A stretch of DNA of 64,000 bases from an uncultured Agathobacter sp. (GTDB taxonomy: Bacteria; Bacillota; Clostridia; Lachnospirales; Lachnospiraceae): assembly GCA_934307695.1 (NCBI GenBank), contig CAKRCS010000001.1:124001-188000 (forward strand), in the 5' to 3' direction. Of this stretch, positions 9,472 to 18,693 are shown one piece after another (positions within the stretch are counted from its first letter, which is position 1; the number at the start of each line of letters is the position of its first letter). The notes under the pieces are model-generated. The model worked only from the letters and a program-made list of their open reading frames with translations. It had not been told where the DNA came from and searched no databases. Made by a program: the position numbers and the translations under genes.

Positions 9472-11044
9472 CGAAATAAAATGGACCATGTGCAGCGCCC
9501 TTCTTTTTGGTTTGCTGACGCATGCGTATATCCTGTATAACAAGATCTCATACCATGATGATATTTTCTGCCTGTATACGCTTGGCGGCACCTATGGCTC
9601 CGGCAGGTGGTCGCTGGGAATACTTGGAGCACTTATGCGCAGATTGTTTGGTGGGACATACAGTGCACCGGGACTTAATGGAATACTGTCAATTTTTCTG
9701 ATCGGTATTGCAGCTGTGATCATCGTGGAGATGTTTTCTGTCAAAAGCATCTGGTGGATCGTTGCGATCAGCGGTATTATGGAGACAATCCCGGTCGTGA
9801 CTTCGACCTTTTCCTATATGTTTACAGCTCCGTATTATATGGTGGCACTGGTATTTGCGGTCCTTGGGGCGTTTTTGATCACAAGAAACTATAAATGGTA
9901 TGATTGGCGCAGCCTCGGTGCAATTCTTAGCATGGCAATCGCTGTCGGCATCTATCAGGCATATTTTGCGGTGACAGTTAGCCTTGTATTAAGCTACCTG
10001 ATCTGGAACTTTGAGGAGATCACGGGAAAAGGCGCAAATGAAAATGGTGCAAAAAAGATCCTGCTTAGAGGAATACGGGCACTTCTTTTTATGGTGCTCG
10101 GCATGGTGGCGTATGCGGTGTTCAATAAGGTATTTCTGGCAATTACGCATTATGAACTGTCGGATTACCGGGGAGTCAACAATATGTTCTCGGTTACCCT
10201 GTCAGGATTATTTACAAGTGCTGCGGGGACTTACAAAGCATTTGCGAGTATGTTTGTGACAGATTATGCAGGGCTTACCAGTGTGCTGCCAATCCGGCTG
10301 GCGCTTATCGTTTTATGGGTATTGGCAATCGGATATATGATACGAGGCTCTATAAAGCGAAGAGATGGCGTATGGTGTGAGATTTTGTATTGGGGAATGG
10401 CTGCGCTGCTTCCGTTGGCATTCCATATTGTAAATGTGATGGTATCCGGCGGCGATACGGGCATTCATACATTGATGCTCTACTCACTGGCGCAGATGTT
10501 CATTTTCCCAATCGTGATCATCGCAAAATATACCGGGGGCTGTGCGGTAAGCTTTGAAAAAACAAAATATACGTTTGGGACAGCAGCACTTTCTATCGCA
10601 ATGGCGTATCTGATCATCTTTTCCTATGCGGTTGTGGATAATCAGGCGTATATGCGTGTACAGCTTCTGCAAAATGAGGCGACCGCTTTTTATAACCGTC
10701 TGATTGCCCGAATCGAGGGAACAGAAGGGTATCTGCAGAGCGATAGTATTTATATTGCCGGGGCACTTGAGATCAGCGATAAGAATCTGACGGAAGTGCC
10801 ACAGTTTCCGGCGGTGGCAATGACCGGATATACGATGACGACCGATGAATTTATCAATGACTATGCATGGAAGGAATATGTGCGCTGGCAGCTTGGATTT
10901 GATCCGGTGTATGCGGCACAGGTGCCGGACGTAAGCGTGATAAGCGCTATGCCATGCTACCCGGATGCAGATGCGATCCGGATCGTGGATGATGTGATTG
11001 TTGTCAAATTCAGTGACGGGAACTTGGATAATTCTCAGGAGTAA
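9449..11044 (+). CDS. GtrII-like membrane glucosyltransferase (Glucos_trans_II family)
   Basis: A 531-residue polytopic protein with 10-12 predicted helices and a C-terminal soluble tail of about 110 residues. The N-terminal loop has SYHDDIFCLYT followed by GSGRWSLGIL, the H-D-D and R-W signatures of the GtrII/GtrV group of GT-C enzymes, and later IAVGIYQAYFAVTV. These proteins take a sugar from an undecaprenyl phosphate carrier and add it to a polymer on the outer face. A matching GtrB-like carrier-loading enzyme is encoded at 20054. The gene starts 23 bases inside the ABC transporter gene. The transferred sugar need not be glucose. Confidence 0.75.
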   Translation: MNMRKNLNEIKWTMCSALLFGLLTHAYILYNKISYHDDIFCLYTLGGTYGSGRWSLGILGALMRRLFGGTYSAPGLNGILSIFLIGIAAVIIVEMFSVKSIWWIVAISGIMETIPVVTSTFSYMFTAPYYMVALVFAVLGAFLITRNYKWYDWRSLGAILSMAIAVGIYQAYFAVTVSLVLSYLIWNFEEITGKGANENGAKKILLRGIRALLFMVLGMVAYAVFNKVFLAITHYELSDYRGVNNMFSVTLSGLFTSAAGTYKAFASMFVTDYAGLTSVLPIRLALIVLWVLAIGYMIRGSIKRRDGVWCEILYWGMAALLPLAFHIVNVMVSGGDTGIHTLMLYSLAQMFIFPIVIIAKYTGGCAVSFEKTKYTFGTAALSIAMAYLIIFSYAVVDNQAYMRVQLLQNEATAFYNRLIARIEGTEGYLQSDSIYIAGALEISDKNLTEVPQFPAVAMTGYTMTTDEFINDYAWKEYVRWQLGFDPVYAAQVPDVSVISAMPCYPDADAIRIVDDVIVVKFSDGNLDNSQE

Positions 11045-11046
11045 AT

Positions 11047-12210
11047 ATGGCAGATAAGAACATCCTTTATATAGGATATTATTATAAAAATGACGTAATT
11101 GAACAGAGAGAAAGCGCACCGTATATCTCACAGGCGGGGATGAATAAGATGAACTTTCTGCGGAATGTGTTTGAAGCAGCAGGATATCACACATTTATAT
11201 TTTCAAATGCGTGGACCAATAGCAGGAGCTTCCGGAAATACAAGGGATTCTGGTCAAAAGAGAACCCGGATGTATATTATTCCGATATCTTCGGCGCACC
11301 GGTTCTTAATGCAATTTCCTGCATACGATCAGGAAAACGTTTTATCCGCACCTTCATGAAAACGCATACGCTCGATTATGTTGTCTTTTACAATATGCGG
11401 TGGGAAACCTCTGCACTAGCGTGCTATATCCAGAAGCGATACCATGTGCCGATCATTTTGGAATATGAGGATGGCTTGGAAACAGACTTAAATAACAGCA
11501 AGGGAAAACGCCGGTTTTATGCGCGGCTGGAGCAAAAGGTAAAGAGCCGGATAAATGGGGCAATTCTGGTTAATTCGATGCTGCGGGAGAAGTTTGTATG
11601 CCCTTCTATGATATCCAGAGGCGGTACGATACAGCAGGAGGGCAGTATGCCGTGTCCAGCCAAAACAGAGCCTAAAAAGTTCCTTTTCGCAAGCACACTT
11701 GACGATCAGAGGGGACTGACCGTGTTGTTAGAGGCAATGGAACATCTGAAAGCGGACTGTAAGCTTTTGATCACAGGGCGGGGCGAACTGGAAGATAAGC
11801 TAAAAGAGGTGAAGGATGAGCGTATCGAGTATCTAGGCTACTTATCGTATGAGGATTATTGTAAGGTACTAAAGGATGCAGATGTATGTATTTGCGCGCA
11901 GCGTTCAAAGGCTTCTTTTGGTCAGGTATCTTTCCCGTCCAAGATATTTGAATATATGTCCGCCCATAAGCTGGTAATAACCTCCGATGTGGCGGATGCA
12001 AGTGCATATCTGAAGGATGTTGCTTTAGTCTATACCGAGGATGATCCGAAGCGTCTTGCAGCGTGTATGCAGATGGCGATAGATATATACGATGATAAAG
12101 AAAAGCATGACCACTATGCACGGCAGATTGAAGATTGTATACAGGAAAATTCTGTGGAGGCGACTGCAAAAACATTCCGTGATTTTGTCGCGGAGATAGA
12201 TACCATATAA
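11047..12210 (+). CDS. GT-B glycosyltransferase (GT4-like)
   Basis: A 387-residue protein with GT-B architecture. It has NILYIGYYYKNDVIE at the start, a middle IILEYEDGLETD segment before the linker, and a C-terminal domain with FLFASTLDDQRGLTVLLEAM, LLITGRGELEDKL and the donor-binding region RSKASFGQVSFPSKIFEYMSA. The last is a variant of the usual E-x7-E motif with Lys-Ile-Phe-Glu, typical of GT4 proteins related to WbuB-like enzymes. No membrane helix is evident. It begins two bases after the GtrII-like gene. It probably adds a backbone or side-branch sugar; specificity is unknown. Confidence 0.8.
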   Translation: MADKNILYIGYYYKNDVIEQRESAPYISQAGMNKMNFLRNVFEAAGYHTFIFSNAWTNSRSFRKYKGFWSKENPDVYYSDIFGAPVLNAISCIRSGKRFIRTFMKTHTLDYVVFYNMRWETSALACYIQKRYHVPIILEYEDGLETDLNNSKGKRRFYARLEQKVKSRINGAILVNSMLREKFVCPSMISRGGTIQQEGSMPCPAKTEPKKFLFASTLDDQRGLTVLLEAMEHLKADCKLLITGRGELEDKLKEVKDERIEYLGYLSYEDYCKVLKDADVCICAQRSKASFGQVSFPSKIFEYMSAHKLVITSDVADASAYLKDVALVYTEDDPKRLAACMQMAIDIYDDKEKHDHYARQIEDCIQENSVEATAKTFRDFVAEIDTI

Positions 12211-12230
12211 AAGTCATGGATGGTGATAGG

Positions 12231-13997
12231 ATGAAAGTATCAGATGCTGTTGCAAAATACCTTGCCCATGAGGGGGTACGGGTAATATTTGGCTATCAGG
12301 GCGGTGCGATTACGCACCTGATCGACTCTTTCGACAGGGCAGGAATTGCATATATTCAAAATTATAATGAACAGGGAAGCGGGCTTGCTGCGGACGCTTA
12401 TGCAAGGATTGAAAAGGATGGTCTCGGTGTGGCAATCGCCACCAACGGACCAGGGGCAACCAACCTTGTAACCGCGATTGCAAATGCATACTGCGATTCC
12501 GTTCCGGTACTCTTTCTGACCGGACAGGTGCATACATTTGCAATGAAAAAAAGCCCTTTGATCCGGCAGGAAAGCTTTCAGGAAATCGATATTTTGTCCA
12601 TCACGGGATCCATCACAAAGTATGCGGTAACGGTAATGGAAAAAGAGCGTGTATTGCCGGAGCTTTCAAAGGCAATCGCGATTGCAAAGGATGGGCGGAA
12701 GGGACCTGTTCAGGTAGATATTCCGGTCGATGTACAGGGAATGCAGATCGCGGAGGAACTCCTGACAGAATGCATTGAACACCCATACCGCGTACAGCAT
12801 GAGCCGGAGGAAACGGAAAACGGAGCAACAGGTAAGATCACAGAGAATGTTCAAAAGGCGCATGAGCTGCTCCTGCATGCAAAAAGACCGTTGATCATTG
12901 CGGGCGGTGGAATCCGGCTGGACGGCGCTGCAGAAGCCTTCCGGAAGATGGTACACAGACAGGGGATACCGGTGGCAGCGTCCATGATGGGACTAGATGC
13001 GATGGATCATGGAGATCCTTATTTTGCAGGGTTCCTTGGAAGCTATGGCAACCGTTATGCAAATATTGCAGTCCAGAAGGCAGATGTTATTCTGGTTCTG
13101 GGATCGAGACTTGATATGAGACAGACCGGAAAACGGAAAGATCTGTTTGCGGTTGATGCAAAGCTGATTCATGTAGATGTTGATGAGCATGAGCTGGGAC
13201 ACTTTGTAAAAGAGGATGTTAATATTGCCTGTACGGTAAGTGAATTTCTACATGCATGGGATCGGATCCTGGCAGACAATGACCATGCGGAAAGTGTGAA
13301 TTGCGCAGACAACGCAGACCGTGTCGCGTGGATGGATACGATCAACAACTGGAAACAGAAATATCCGGACGATGAGGAGCTGGCAATCCGACCGGAGTGC
13401 AGGAAGAACAATCCAAATGTGATATTAAAGCATCTTGGAGCACTGCTCCCGGAGCATACGATCGTGTGCAGTGATGTCGGACAAAACCAGTTGTGGGTAG
13501 CCCAGTCCGTCCGCGTGAAAGGGGCAGATGTCCGGATACTTAACTCCGGAGGGCTCGGAACGATGGGATATGCGCTTCCGGCAGCAATCGGAGCGTATTA
13601 TGCGGATCCAAAAGCAACTGTGGTTGCCTGCATGGGGGATGGCGGCTTCCAGATGAATATCCAGGAGCTGCAGCTGATTGGAAACAGGCAGCTCCCGATC
13701 ACAATACTGATCATGAACAATCATGCTTTAGGACTCATCCGTGACACCCACGAAAAATATTACGATAAGCGTTATGTTGGTTCTGTGTGGGGATTTTCCC
13801 TTCCGGATCTGGAGTATCTGTGCAAGGCATACCGGCTGAAATACATAAAGCCGGGAAATCCGGAGGAACTGACGGATGCGGTGAGAAATGTGACGGGTCC
13901 GAAGCTCATCGAGATTGAATTTACAGAAAACACATATGTGTATCCGGAACTTGGCGGAAATGATGCACTTGATCATCAGATGCCATACCGCGATTGA
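12231..13997 (+). CDS. Thiamine-diphosphate-dependent enzyme, acetolactate-synthase large-subunit-like
   Basis: About 588 residues covering all three ThDP-enzyme domains. The PYR domain contains the catalytic glutamate in NYNEQGSGLAADAYAR, the central domain has LLLHAKRPLIIAGGGIR, and the PP domain has the Mg-ThDP motif from CMGDGGFQ through LIMNNHALG. I prefer the ATG giving MKVSDAVAKYL, the usual family N-terminus, over an ATG five codons upstream. No small regulatory subunit is adjacent, so a valine/isoleucine role is unlikely. In surface-sugar loci such enzymes can transfer a two-carbon unit from pyruvate onto a keto-sugar, as YerE does in yersiniose synthesis. The SDR that follows fits that idea, but the reaction here is inferred. 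Confidence 0.75.
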   Translation: MKVSDAVAKYLAHEGVRVIFGYQGGAITHLIDSFDRAGIAYIQNYNEQGSGLAADAYARIEKDGLGVAIATNGPGATNLVTAIANAYCDSVPVLFLTGQVHTFAMKKSPLIRQESFQEIDILSITGSITKYAVTVMEKERVLPELSKAIAIAKDGRKGPVQVDIPVDVQGMQIAEELLTECIEHPYRVQHEPEETENGATGKITENVQKAHELLLHAKRPLIIAGGGIRLDGAAEAFRKMVHRQGIPVAASMMGLDAMDHGDPYFAGFLGSYGNRYANIAVQKADVILVLGSRLDMRQTGKRKDLFAVDAKLIHVDVDEHELGHFVKEDVNIACTVSEFLHAWDRILADNDHAESVNCADNADRVAWMDTINNWKQKYPDDEELAIRPECRKNNPNVILKHLGALLPEHTIVCSDVGQNQLWVAQSVRVKGADVRILNSGGLGTMGYALPAAIGAYYADPKATVVACMGDGGFQMNIQELQLIGNRQLPITILIMNNHALGLIRDTHEKYYDKRYVGSVWGFSLPDLEYLCKAYRLKYIKPGNPEELTDAVRNVTGPKLIEIEFTENTYVYPELGGNDALDHQMPYRD

Positions 13998-14015
13998 TAA
14001 AAAAGGACGGCGCGT

Positions 14016-14927
14016 GTGAGTATATTGATTACCGGGGCAACCGGATTTGTCGGCAAAAACTTCATACGGATGATGCTGAAAAGCGGATATGAGAGTAAGG
14101 ATATGATACTTGTGGTAAGTAAGCCGGATCAGGCACTTGAGACAGCCGGATTTCGCTTGCTAGTGCATAAGAATTACACCTATTCTTCGGAGGAACTGAA
14201 GGCACTTTTGAAGCCGGCAGAGCGTATCGACACGGTGATCCACCTTGGCGCATTGACTCCGAAGGGTACCGGGAGTGATGAGACTGCGGATTATGAGGAG
14301 AATGTGAGAACCACGAAGCATCTGCTTGAGACACTTCCGGGGGATTTGGATCGTTTCCTGTTCGGAAGCTCGGTCAGTGTATACAATATGGATGAGAGCA
14401 CCACAGACGGGCGGTATGGAGCATCCAAGCGCGCATGCGAGGAAATCCTGAAAAAGAACCTGCCGGATACAGAGCTTTGGCTGCTGCGCTTCGGACCAAT
14501 TTATGGACCGGGCGAGGAAGCATATCAAAAGATTGCCGGAACATTTCTAAAGAAGGCGATGGCAGGAGAGGATATCTATCTGCGGGGCGATGGAAGTGCT
14601 GTTCGTCATATGGTGTATGTTGACGATCTGTGCCGGGAAATCATCCGCATTCTTAAGCAGGCTCCAAAGCCGGACAGTGGCAGTCATACGCTTGACATCG
14701 TAAATGAGACACCGGTTACTATCCGGGAACTTGCAGACTGGGCGGTGGAGATGACAGGAAGCAATTCGCAAATTATTTTAGAGTTTAAAAAAGACGATAA
14801 AGCGCATAAACAGCAACAGTGCAACATGATTACAAAATATGCACAAAGCATATATTTTTTGAAAAAAAAGACCTCCTACCGGGAAGGCATGCAACAGCTA
14901 TACCATTATTTAAAAGAACAATCATAG
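14016..14927 (+). CDS. Extended SDR, nucleotide-sugar dehydratase/epimerase/reductase
   Basis: A 303-residue NAD(P)-dependent enzyme. The GTG start follows AAAAGGACGG by a few bases. The Rossmann motif is ITGATGFVGKNF (GxxGxxG), the cofactor-adjacent strand is VIHLGALTP, Ser-Ser-Val lies in FLFGSSVSVYN, and the catalytic pair is YGASK. The RFGPIYGPGE segment and a C-terminal DIVNETPVTIRELADW are typical. It follows the ThDP enzyme by 18 bases, so they probably act in the same sugar pathway, for example reducing a branched keto-sugar in the way YerF follows YerE. Plain epimerase or C4-reductase roles are equally compatible with the sequence. Confidence 0.8.
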   Translation: MSILITGATGFVGKNFIRMMLKSGYESKDMILVVSKPDQALETAGFRLLVHKNYTYSSEELKALLKPAERIDTVIHLGALTPKGTGSDETADYEENVRTTKHLLETLPGDLDRFLFGSSVSVYNMDESTTDGRYGASKRACEEILKKNLPDTELWLLRFGPIYGPGEEAYQKIAGTFLKKAMAGEDIYLRGDGSAVRHMVYVDDLCREIIRILKQAPKPDSGSHTLDIVNETPVTIRELADWAVEMTGSNSQIILEFKKDDKAHKQQQCNMITKYAQSIYFLKKKTSYREGMQQLYHYLKEQS

Positions 14928-14943
14928 AGGAGAATCTATTTAT

Positions 14944-17121
14944 ATGTTCGTATCGATCATCAGCCTGCTGGCTGCACTTGTATTTATTTTGTTTACAGCA
15001 AAATTGATCGCGCATAAATCAGATTGCGGGTTATATGCCCCGGTTTTGTCTGGCGTATACTTTATCCTGTGTATCGGGGTGATAGCTGCGATCTGTAATT
15101 TTACATTTATTCCGGTCATGTTGGAAACAGTGACGGCAGGAATAGCGATTATGGACGTATTTCTGGTAGTCCGTGTCTGCAAAAAAGGAAAGCTCAAACA
15201 ATCTATTACGTTTAAAAAGAGTGAATTGATCGGATTGCTGGCGGTTATTGCACTTATGCTTGCCGCGTGCATCATACACTTTGGACCAAGGCTTTCACTC
15301 ATCTATATCGATATTGATTCGGCAAGATACTTAAAGCTTGCAATGGAGCTGCGGCGGACACACCGCGTATCGGGAGAATTTTTATCTCCGCTGATCTTAT
15401 CCCTGTTTATCCAGTGGATAGAGCCGTTTGTGAGCACGGTTTCCATGTACAAGGGAATGATCCTTGCGCATATCTTTGTGCAGGTGTTAAGTGCCTGCAT
15501 GTTCTGGTGCCTTGCGCACAAGTTGAACAGAGGAAGATATCCGCAGATCGTGACAGTTGTGCTTACGGCACTGTACGTCGGCGGTTTTCAGCTATATATT
15601 TTGACGTATGGTACGTTCTTCCATTGGGAGGATGGTATACTGATACTGATGTTCTTGATTTACCACCTGTTGGAATTACAGCAGCATCAGGAAACGACGA
15701 AAGAGGGACTTGCTTCTTTCCTGCTTGGAATTTTTGGATTGTTTATCTGTTATCCGTTTTTCATCGTGATCACCGCGGTATTGCTATTGCCGGAAATCGT
15801 CATCTGGATAAGAAAGCACGCACACAGTCTTACCAAAAAGACAAAGTGGAAGATGGCAGGGATTGTTCTGGTGGTCGGACTGATCGGAATCCATTTTGTA
15901 AGGCAGCGTTCGGCGACAATATCGGGAATTTTTGATAATCTGCGAACAGAAGGTCTTGCATACAAGGAGCCATTCCTTGATTTTGTTTATTTTGTTCCGA
16001 TCCTTATCGCATATAGCATTGTGCTGTATCGCAGGAGAAAAGAAGGAAAGCAGACAGAAACGTATGTGATCTGGAGAATGAACATAACAGCGCTTGCTTT
16101 TATGATCTTCTGGTTTCTTCTGCTCGCGAGCGGGCATTTGTCAAATTATTATTATTATCGTAATTATTATGTACTGTGGATGGTTTCATGGCTTATGACA
16201 GCCCATGCGATTGGGATACTAGCCGAGGAAAAGCAGACAGCAATGCTTGCTTCTTACGGAGTCCTATATGCGATTGCAGTGATCACTTCGGTTGTCGGAA
16301 TCAATGCCAAGCTGGAAAAAATCAATGATTCCATGTTTTTAGAGAAGAAAACGAACCAGACCATGTGCCCGCTGTATGCGTTTACATCCAATGAGCTGAT
16401 ACATAGAGCGGATGCCGCAGTAAGTCCACAGATGTTTGAATTGTACAAAATGGTGGTCGGAGAGCTGGGGGCGGAAGAAGTACCGATGCTGACCTCCTAT
16501 TATTCGGTTATGCGTTCTGCGTGGTATCACGCGATCACAGATATAGATCATCTGAACCCAACGTATGACCTGCGGATGGAAACGTTATATGATATGCTCA
16601 GGGTGCTGGATGAGAACGATACGACTTATGTTCTTTACCAGAAAACGGATAAGCAGTGGAAGAAGTATCAAAGCACGATATTAGCCGGGCTTGAGACGGT
16701 TGAGGAGAACGACGAGGGTGCTATCCTTAAGCTTACGGGCGGAACATGGAAAGAACTGCTCAACCGCTTTACCGATGTGCCGGAGGGACAGCTTGAAATC
16801 ATTTTGTATATCAAGCAGCATGTATACCCACAGAACCTTAAGATCCTGTCAGATAAAAAGGCAGAGAATGTTGTGCTGGAGGCATACACAGCATATTTTG
16901 GGGAAGACACCGATTCGCTGGTTGGGGAGCTGACTGCCAAGAAGCTTCTGAAGAATTTGAAGCTGTTGGATGAAGCACAGGCAGAGGCAGTCATTGTCCT
17001 AAAGGACAGCGATATGTATTTACAGAATCAGGAATTTTGGGATAAGCAGAATATTGTATTTGAAAACGAGACCGGTATGCTTGTAGGACCGGCAAATGCG
17101 ACATGGGAGGAAAGCAAGTGA
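14944..17121 (+). CDS. Large polytopic membrane protein, GT-C-like, with C-terminal soluble domain
   Basis: A 725-residue protein with roughly 11-13 helices over residues 1-460, then about 250 mostly hydrophilic residues. After the third helix lies an acidic loop, LIYIDIDSARYLKLAMEL, resembling the catalytic Asp-containing first loop of GT-C transferases; a second aromatic-acidic loop is FFHWEDGILI. The soluble tail has alternating strands and helices and no motif I recognise. It probably works on the outer face using a polyprenyl-phosphate sugar, or is an accessory of polymer assembly. The GTG of the next gene overlaps its stop. Transferase function is inferred from topology and context. Confidence 0.55.
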   Translation: MFVSIISLLAALVFILFTAKLIAHKSDCGLYAPVLSGVYFILCIGVIAAICNFTFIPVMLETVTAGIAIMDVFLVVRVCKKGKLKQSITFKKSELIGLLAVIALMLAACIIHFGPRLSLIYIDIDSARYLKLAMELRRTHRVSGEFLSPLILSLFIQWIEPFVSTVSMYKGMILAHIFVQVLSACMFWCLAHKLNRGRYPQIVTVVLTALYVGGFQLYILTYGTFFHWEDGILILMFLIYHLLELQQHQETTKEGLASFLLGIFGLFICYPFFIVITAVLLLPEIVIWIRKHAHSLTKKTKWKMAGIVLVVGLIGIHFVRQRSATISGIFDNLRTEGLAYKEPFLDFVYFVPILIAYSIVLYRRRKEGKQTETYVIWRMNITALAFMIFWFLLLASGHLSNYYYYRNYYVLWMVSWLMTAHAIGILAEEKQTAMLASYGVLYAIAVITSVVGINAKLEKINDSMFLEKKTNQTMCPLYAFTSNELIHRADAAVSPQMFELYKMVVGELGAEEVPMLTSYYSVMRSAWYHAITDIDHLNPTYDLRMETLYDMLRVLDENDTTYVLYQKTDKQWKKYQSTILAGLETVEENDEGAILKLTGGTWKELLNRFTDVPEGQLEIILYIKQHVYPQNLKILSDKKAENVVLEAYTAYFGEDTDSLVGELTAKKLLKNLKLLDEAQAEAVIVLKDSDMYLQNQEFWDKQNIVFENETGMLVGPANATWEESK

Positions 17122-18122
17122 AAAAGCACAACTATATGGTAGACTTTTGCAGATTCTTGGCAATCGGCATTATTATGACGCACCACGCTTACATTATGGG
17201 CTATACCGGCGACTATCCGTTTGCAAGAGGCTGGGCATGGGTGGATTATTTCTTTATGCTGACCGGATTTTTTACGATCGCGCATTTCAAACGGAATGTC
17301 CCGGAGGCAGGTACTTACGGAAAGACGGCGGTGGATTACACACTCAACAAATTCAAGAGCTTTATGCCACTTGCAATCGTGTGTATTCTGATCCAGTATA
17401 TCGTGGTGGTGTACCAGTCACATCCGACGGACTGGGTTGCGACACTGCGCGGCTTTATCAATATGCCGTTTGAGATGTCAATGCTTTCCTCCATATTTGG
17501 ATTTAACCCGAACCTGTCCCCGCTTTGGTTTGTGGCGGCAATGTTCATTACGCTGCCGATCCTTTGCTATTTTGTGACCAGATTTGCGGATGCCTGGTAT
17601 ATTCTTGCATTCCTTCTTCCGATGATCTATTACGGCAAATACGGCGTGAATACAGTCAGAGACTGGCCGATGGAAATGTACCGTGCATTTGCGTGCATGG
17701 CATTTGGTACATTCTGCTATTTCGTGGCAGAGCGTATCAAAGAAAAGCAGTTTCATACATTTGGAAAGATTGTACTTACGATTCTTGAAGTCGGAAGCCT
17801 CGTTCTTGCGGTCGATCTTACAAGAAAACCGGAACCGGAGCTTGTATTTTTGGTATTGTTGTTCCCAATCCAGCTTAGTATTATGATGTCAGGGGAGAGC
17901 TTTACCACAAAGATCAATAACAATGCACTTAATATTGTACTCAAGTGGCTCGGACGCCTGAGTATGCCGATGTTTATCTTACATTGGCTGGTAGGCACAT
18001 TTATCTCAATCTATGCACCGCTCGGACGCATCCGTCTGGTAATGTACTATGGAATAACGATCGCTTTGTCGGCGGTTTATGTGTGCATAAGCTCGTTTGT
18101 GAAGCAAAAGGCGAGGAGATAG
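17118..18122 (+). CDS. Acyltransferase-3 family membrane protein (OafA/NolX-type O-acetyltransferase)
   Basis: About 334 residues with ten predicted helices. It has the family N-terminus YMVDFCRFLAIGIIMTHH, whose paired histidines correspond to the conserved His of helix one, and WVDYFFMLTGFF, the usual F-F-x-L-S/T-G-F element. These proteins move acetyl or similar groups across the membrane and O-acylate surface glycans. I chose the GTG at 17118 because GGGAGG lies at 17105-17110 and it forms a GTGA overlap with the upstream stop; an earlier in-frame ATG at 17103 has no RBS. The acceptor sugar is unknown. Confidence 0.85.
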   Translation: MKKHNYMVDFCRFLAIGIIMTHHAYIMGYTGDYPFARGWAWVDYFFMLTGFFTIAHFKRNVPEAGTYGKTAVDYTLNKFKSFMPLAIVCILIQYIVVVYQSHPTDWVATLRGFINMPFEMSMLSSIFGFNPNLSPLWFVAAMFITLPILCYFVTRFADAWYILAFLLPMIYYGKYGVNTVRDWPMEMYRAFACMAFGTFCYFVAERIKEKQFHTFGKIVLTILEVGSLVLAVDLTRKPEPELVFLVLLFPIQLSIMMSGESFTTKINNNALNIVLKWLGRLSMPMFILHWLVGTFISIYAPLGRIRLVMYYGITIALSAVYVCISSFVKQKARR

Positions 18123-18197
18123 AGGCTGCGCTTGCGGGAAAAATGGTAAATCTATATAATGGGTTCAGGACGGACAAAGGGTAAGGATTGAAAAGTC

Positions 18198-18692
18198 ATG
18201 AAGGAACAGAAATTAACGAAAAAAGCGTATCTTGCAATTATGATCGTATGTGTGTGTGTGGTTGGGCTGCTGCTTGTGGCAATCGCAGGGAACAATGCAA
18301 TTATAAAGAAAGTAAATCTGGCAGAATATGAAAAAGCGGAAAGTGTTGCATTTTCTCTGGGGGATGTGAACAATTCCGGAAGTATGCTGCAGATAACAAA
18401 TGCATGGATCGAACAGAAAAGCACAGATGCTTTTGATGTGCATATTGCGTTATATTGTGAGAATACCGGGGAATTGTATCAGCTGCCATCGCAGTATGTG
18501 GAGCTTCCACAGGCTGATGATAAGGCAACAGAAATATCGGAACAACAGGATAACAATATCCGAAGAGGTGTATACGCATGGGGTATCTTAAGACTTATGA
18601 AGTATAGACCGGACTACAAATATGACATCTTTTTCCTGATCGATAACAATGGACAAAAGAAATACATTGATACAGGGGTGACATTGGGATAA
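18198..18692 (+). CDS. Small membrane-anchored protein of unknown function
   Basis: A 164-residue protein with one N-terminal membrane helix (about residues 12-32) and an extracellular-looking domain with alternating strands (SVAFSLGDVNNSGSMLQI, DVHIALYCENTG). It may be a DUF4352-like beta-sandwich, but I do not recognise a firm family. AAGGA lies about ten bases upstream of the ATG. It ends two bases before a large membrane protein gene. Similar small anchored proteins precede other GT-C-type genes in this window (21797, 60460), so it may be an accessory subunit of its neighbour. That is inference from arrangement. Confidence 0.55.
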   Translation: MKEQKLTKKAYLAIMIVCVCVVGLLLVAIAGNNAIIKKVNLAEYEKAESVAFSLGDVNNSGSMLQITNAWIEQKSTDAFDVHIALYCENTGELYQLPSQYVELPQADDKATEISEQQDNNIRRGVYAWGILRLMKYRPDYKYDIFFLIDNNGQKKYIDTGVTLG

Positions 18693-18693
18693 A

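Noticed and set aside
12216..12230. Earlier ATG for the ThDP enzyme
   Set aside because: It adds five residues not typical of the family N-terminus, and has no better RBS; the ATG at 12231 gives the usual MKVSDAV start.
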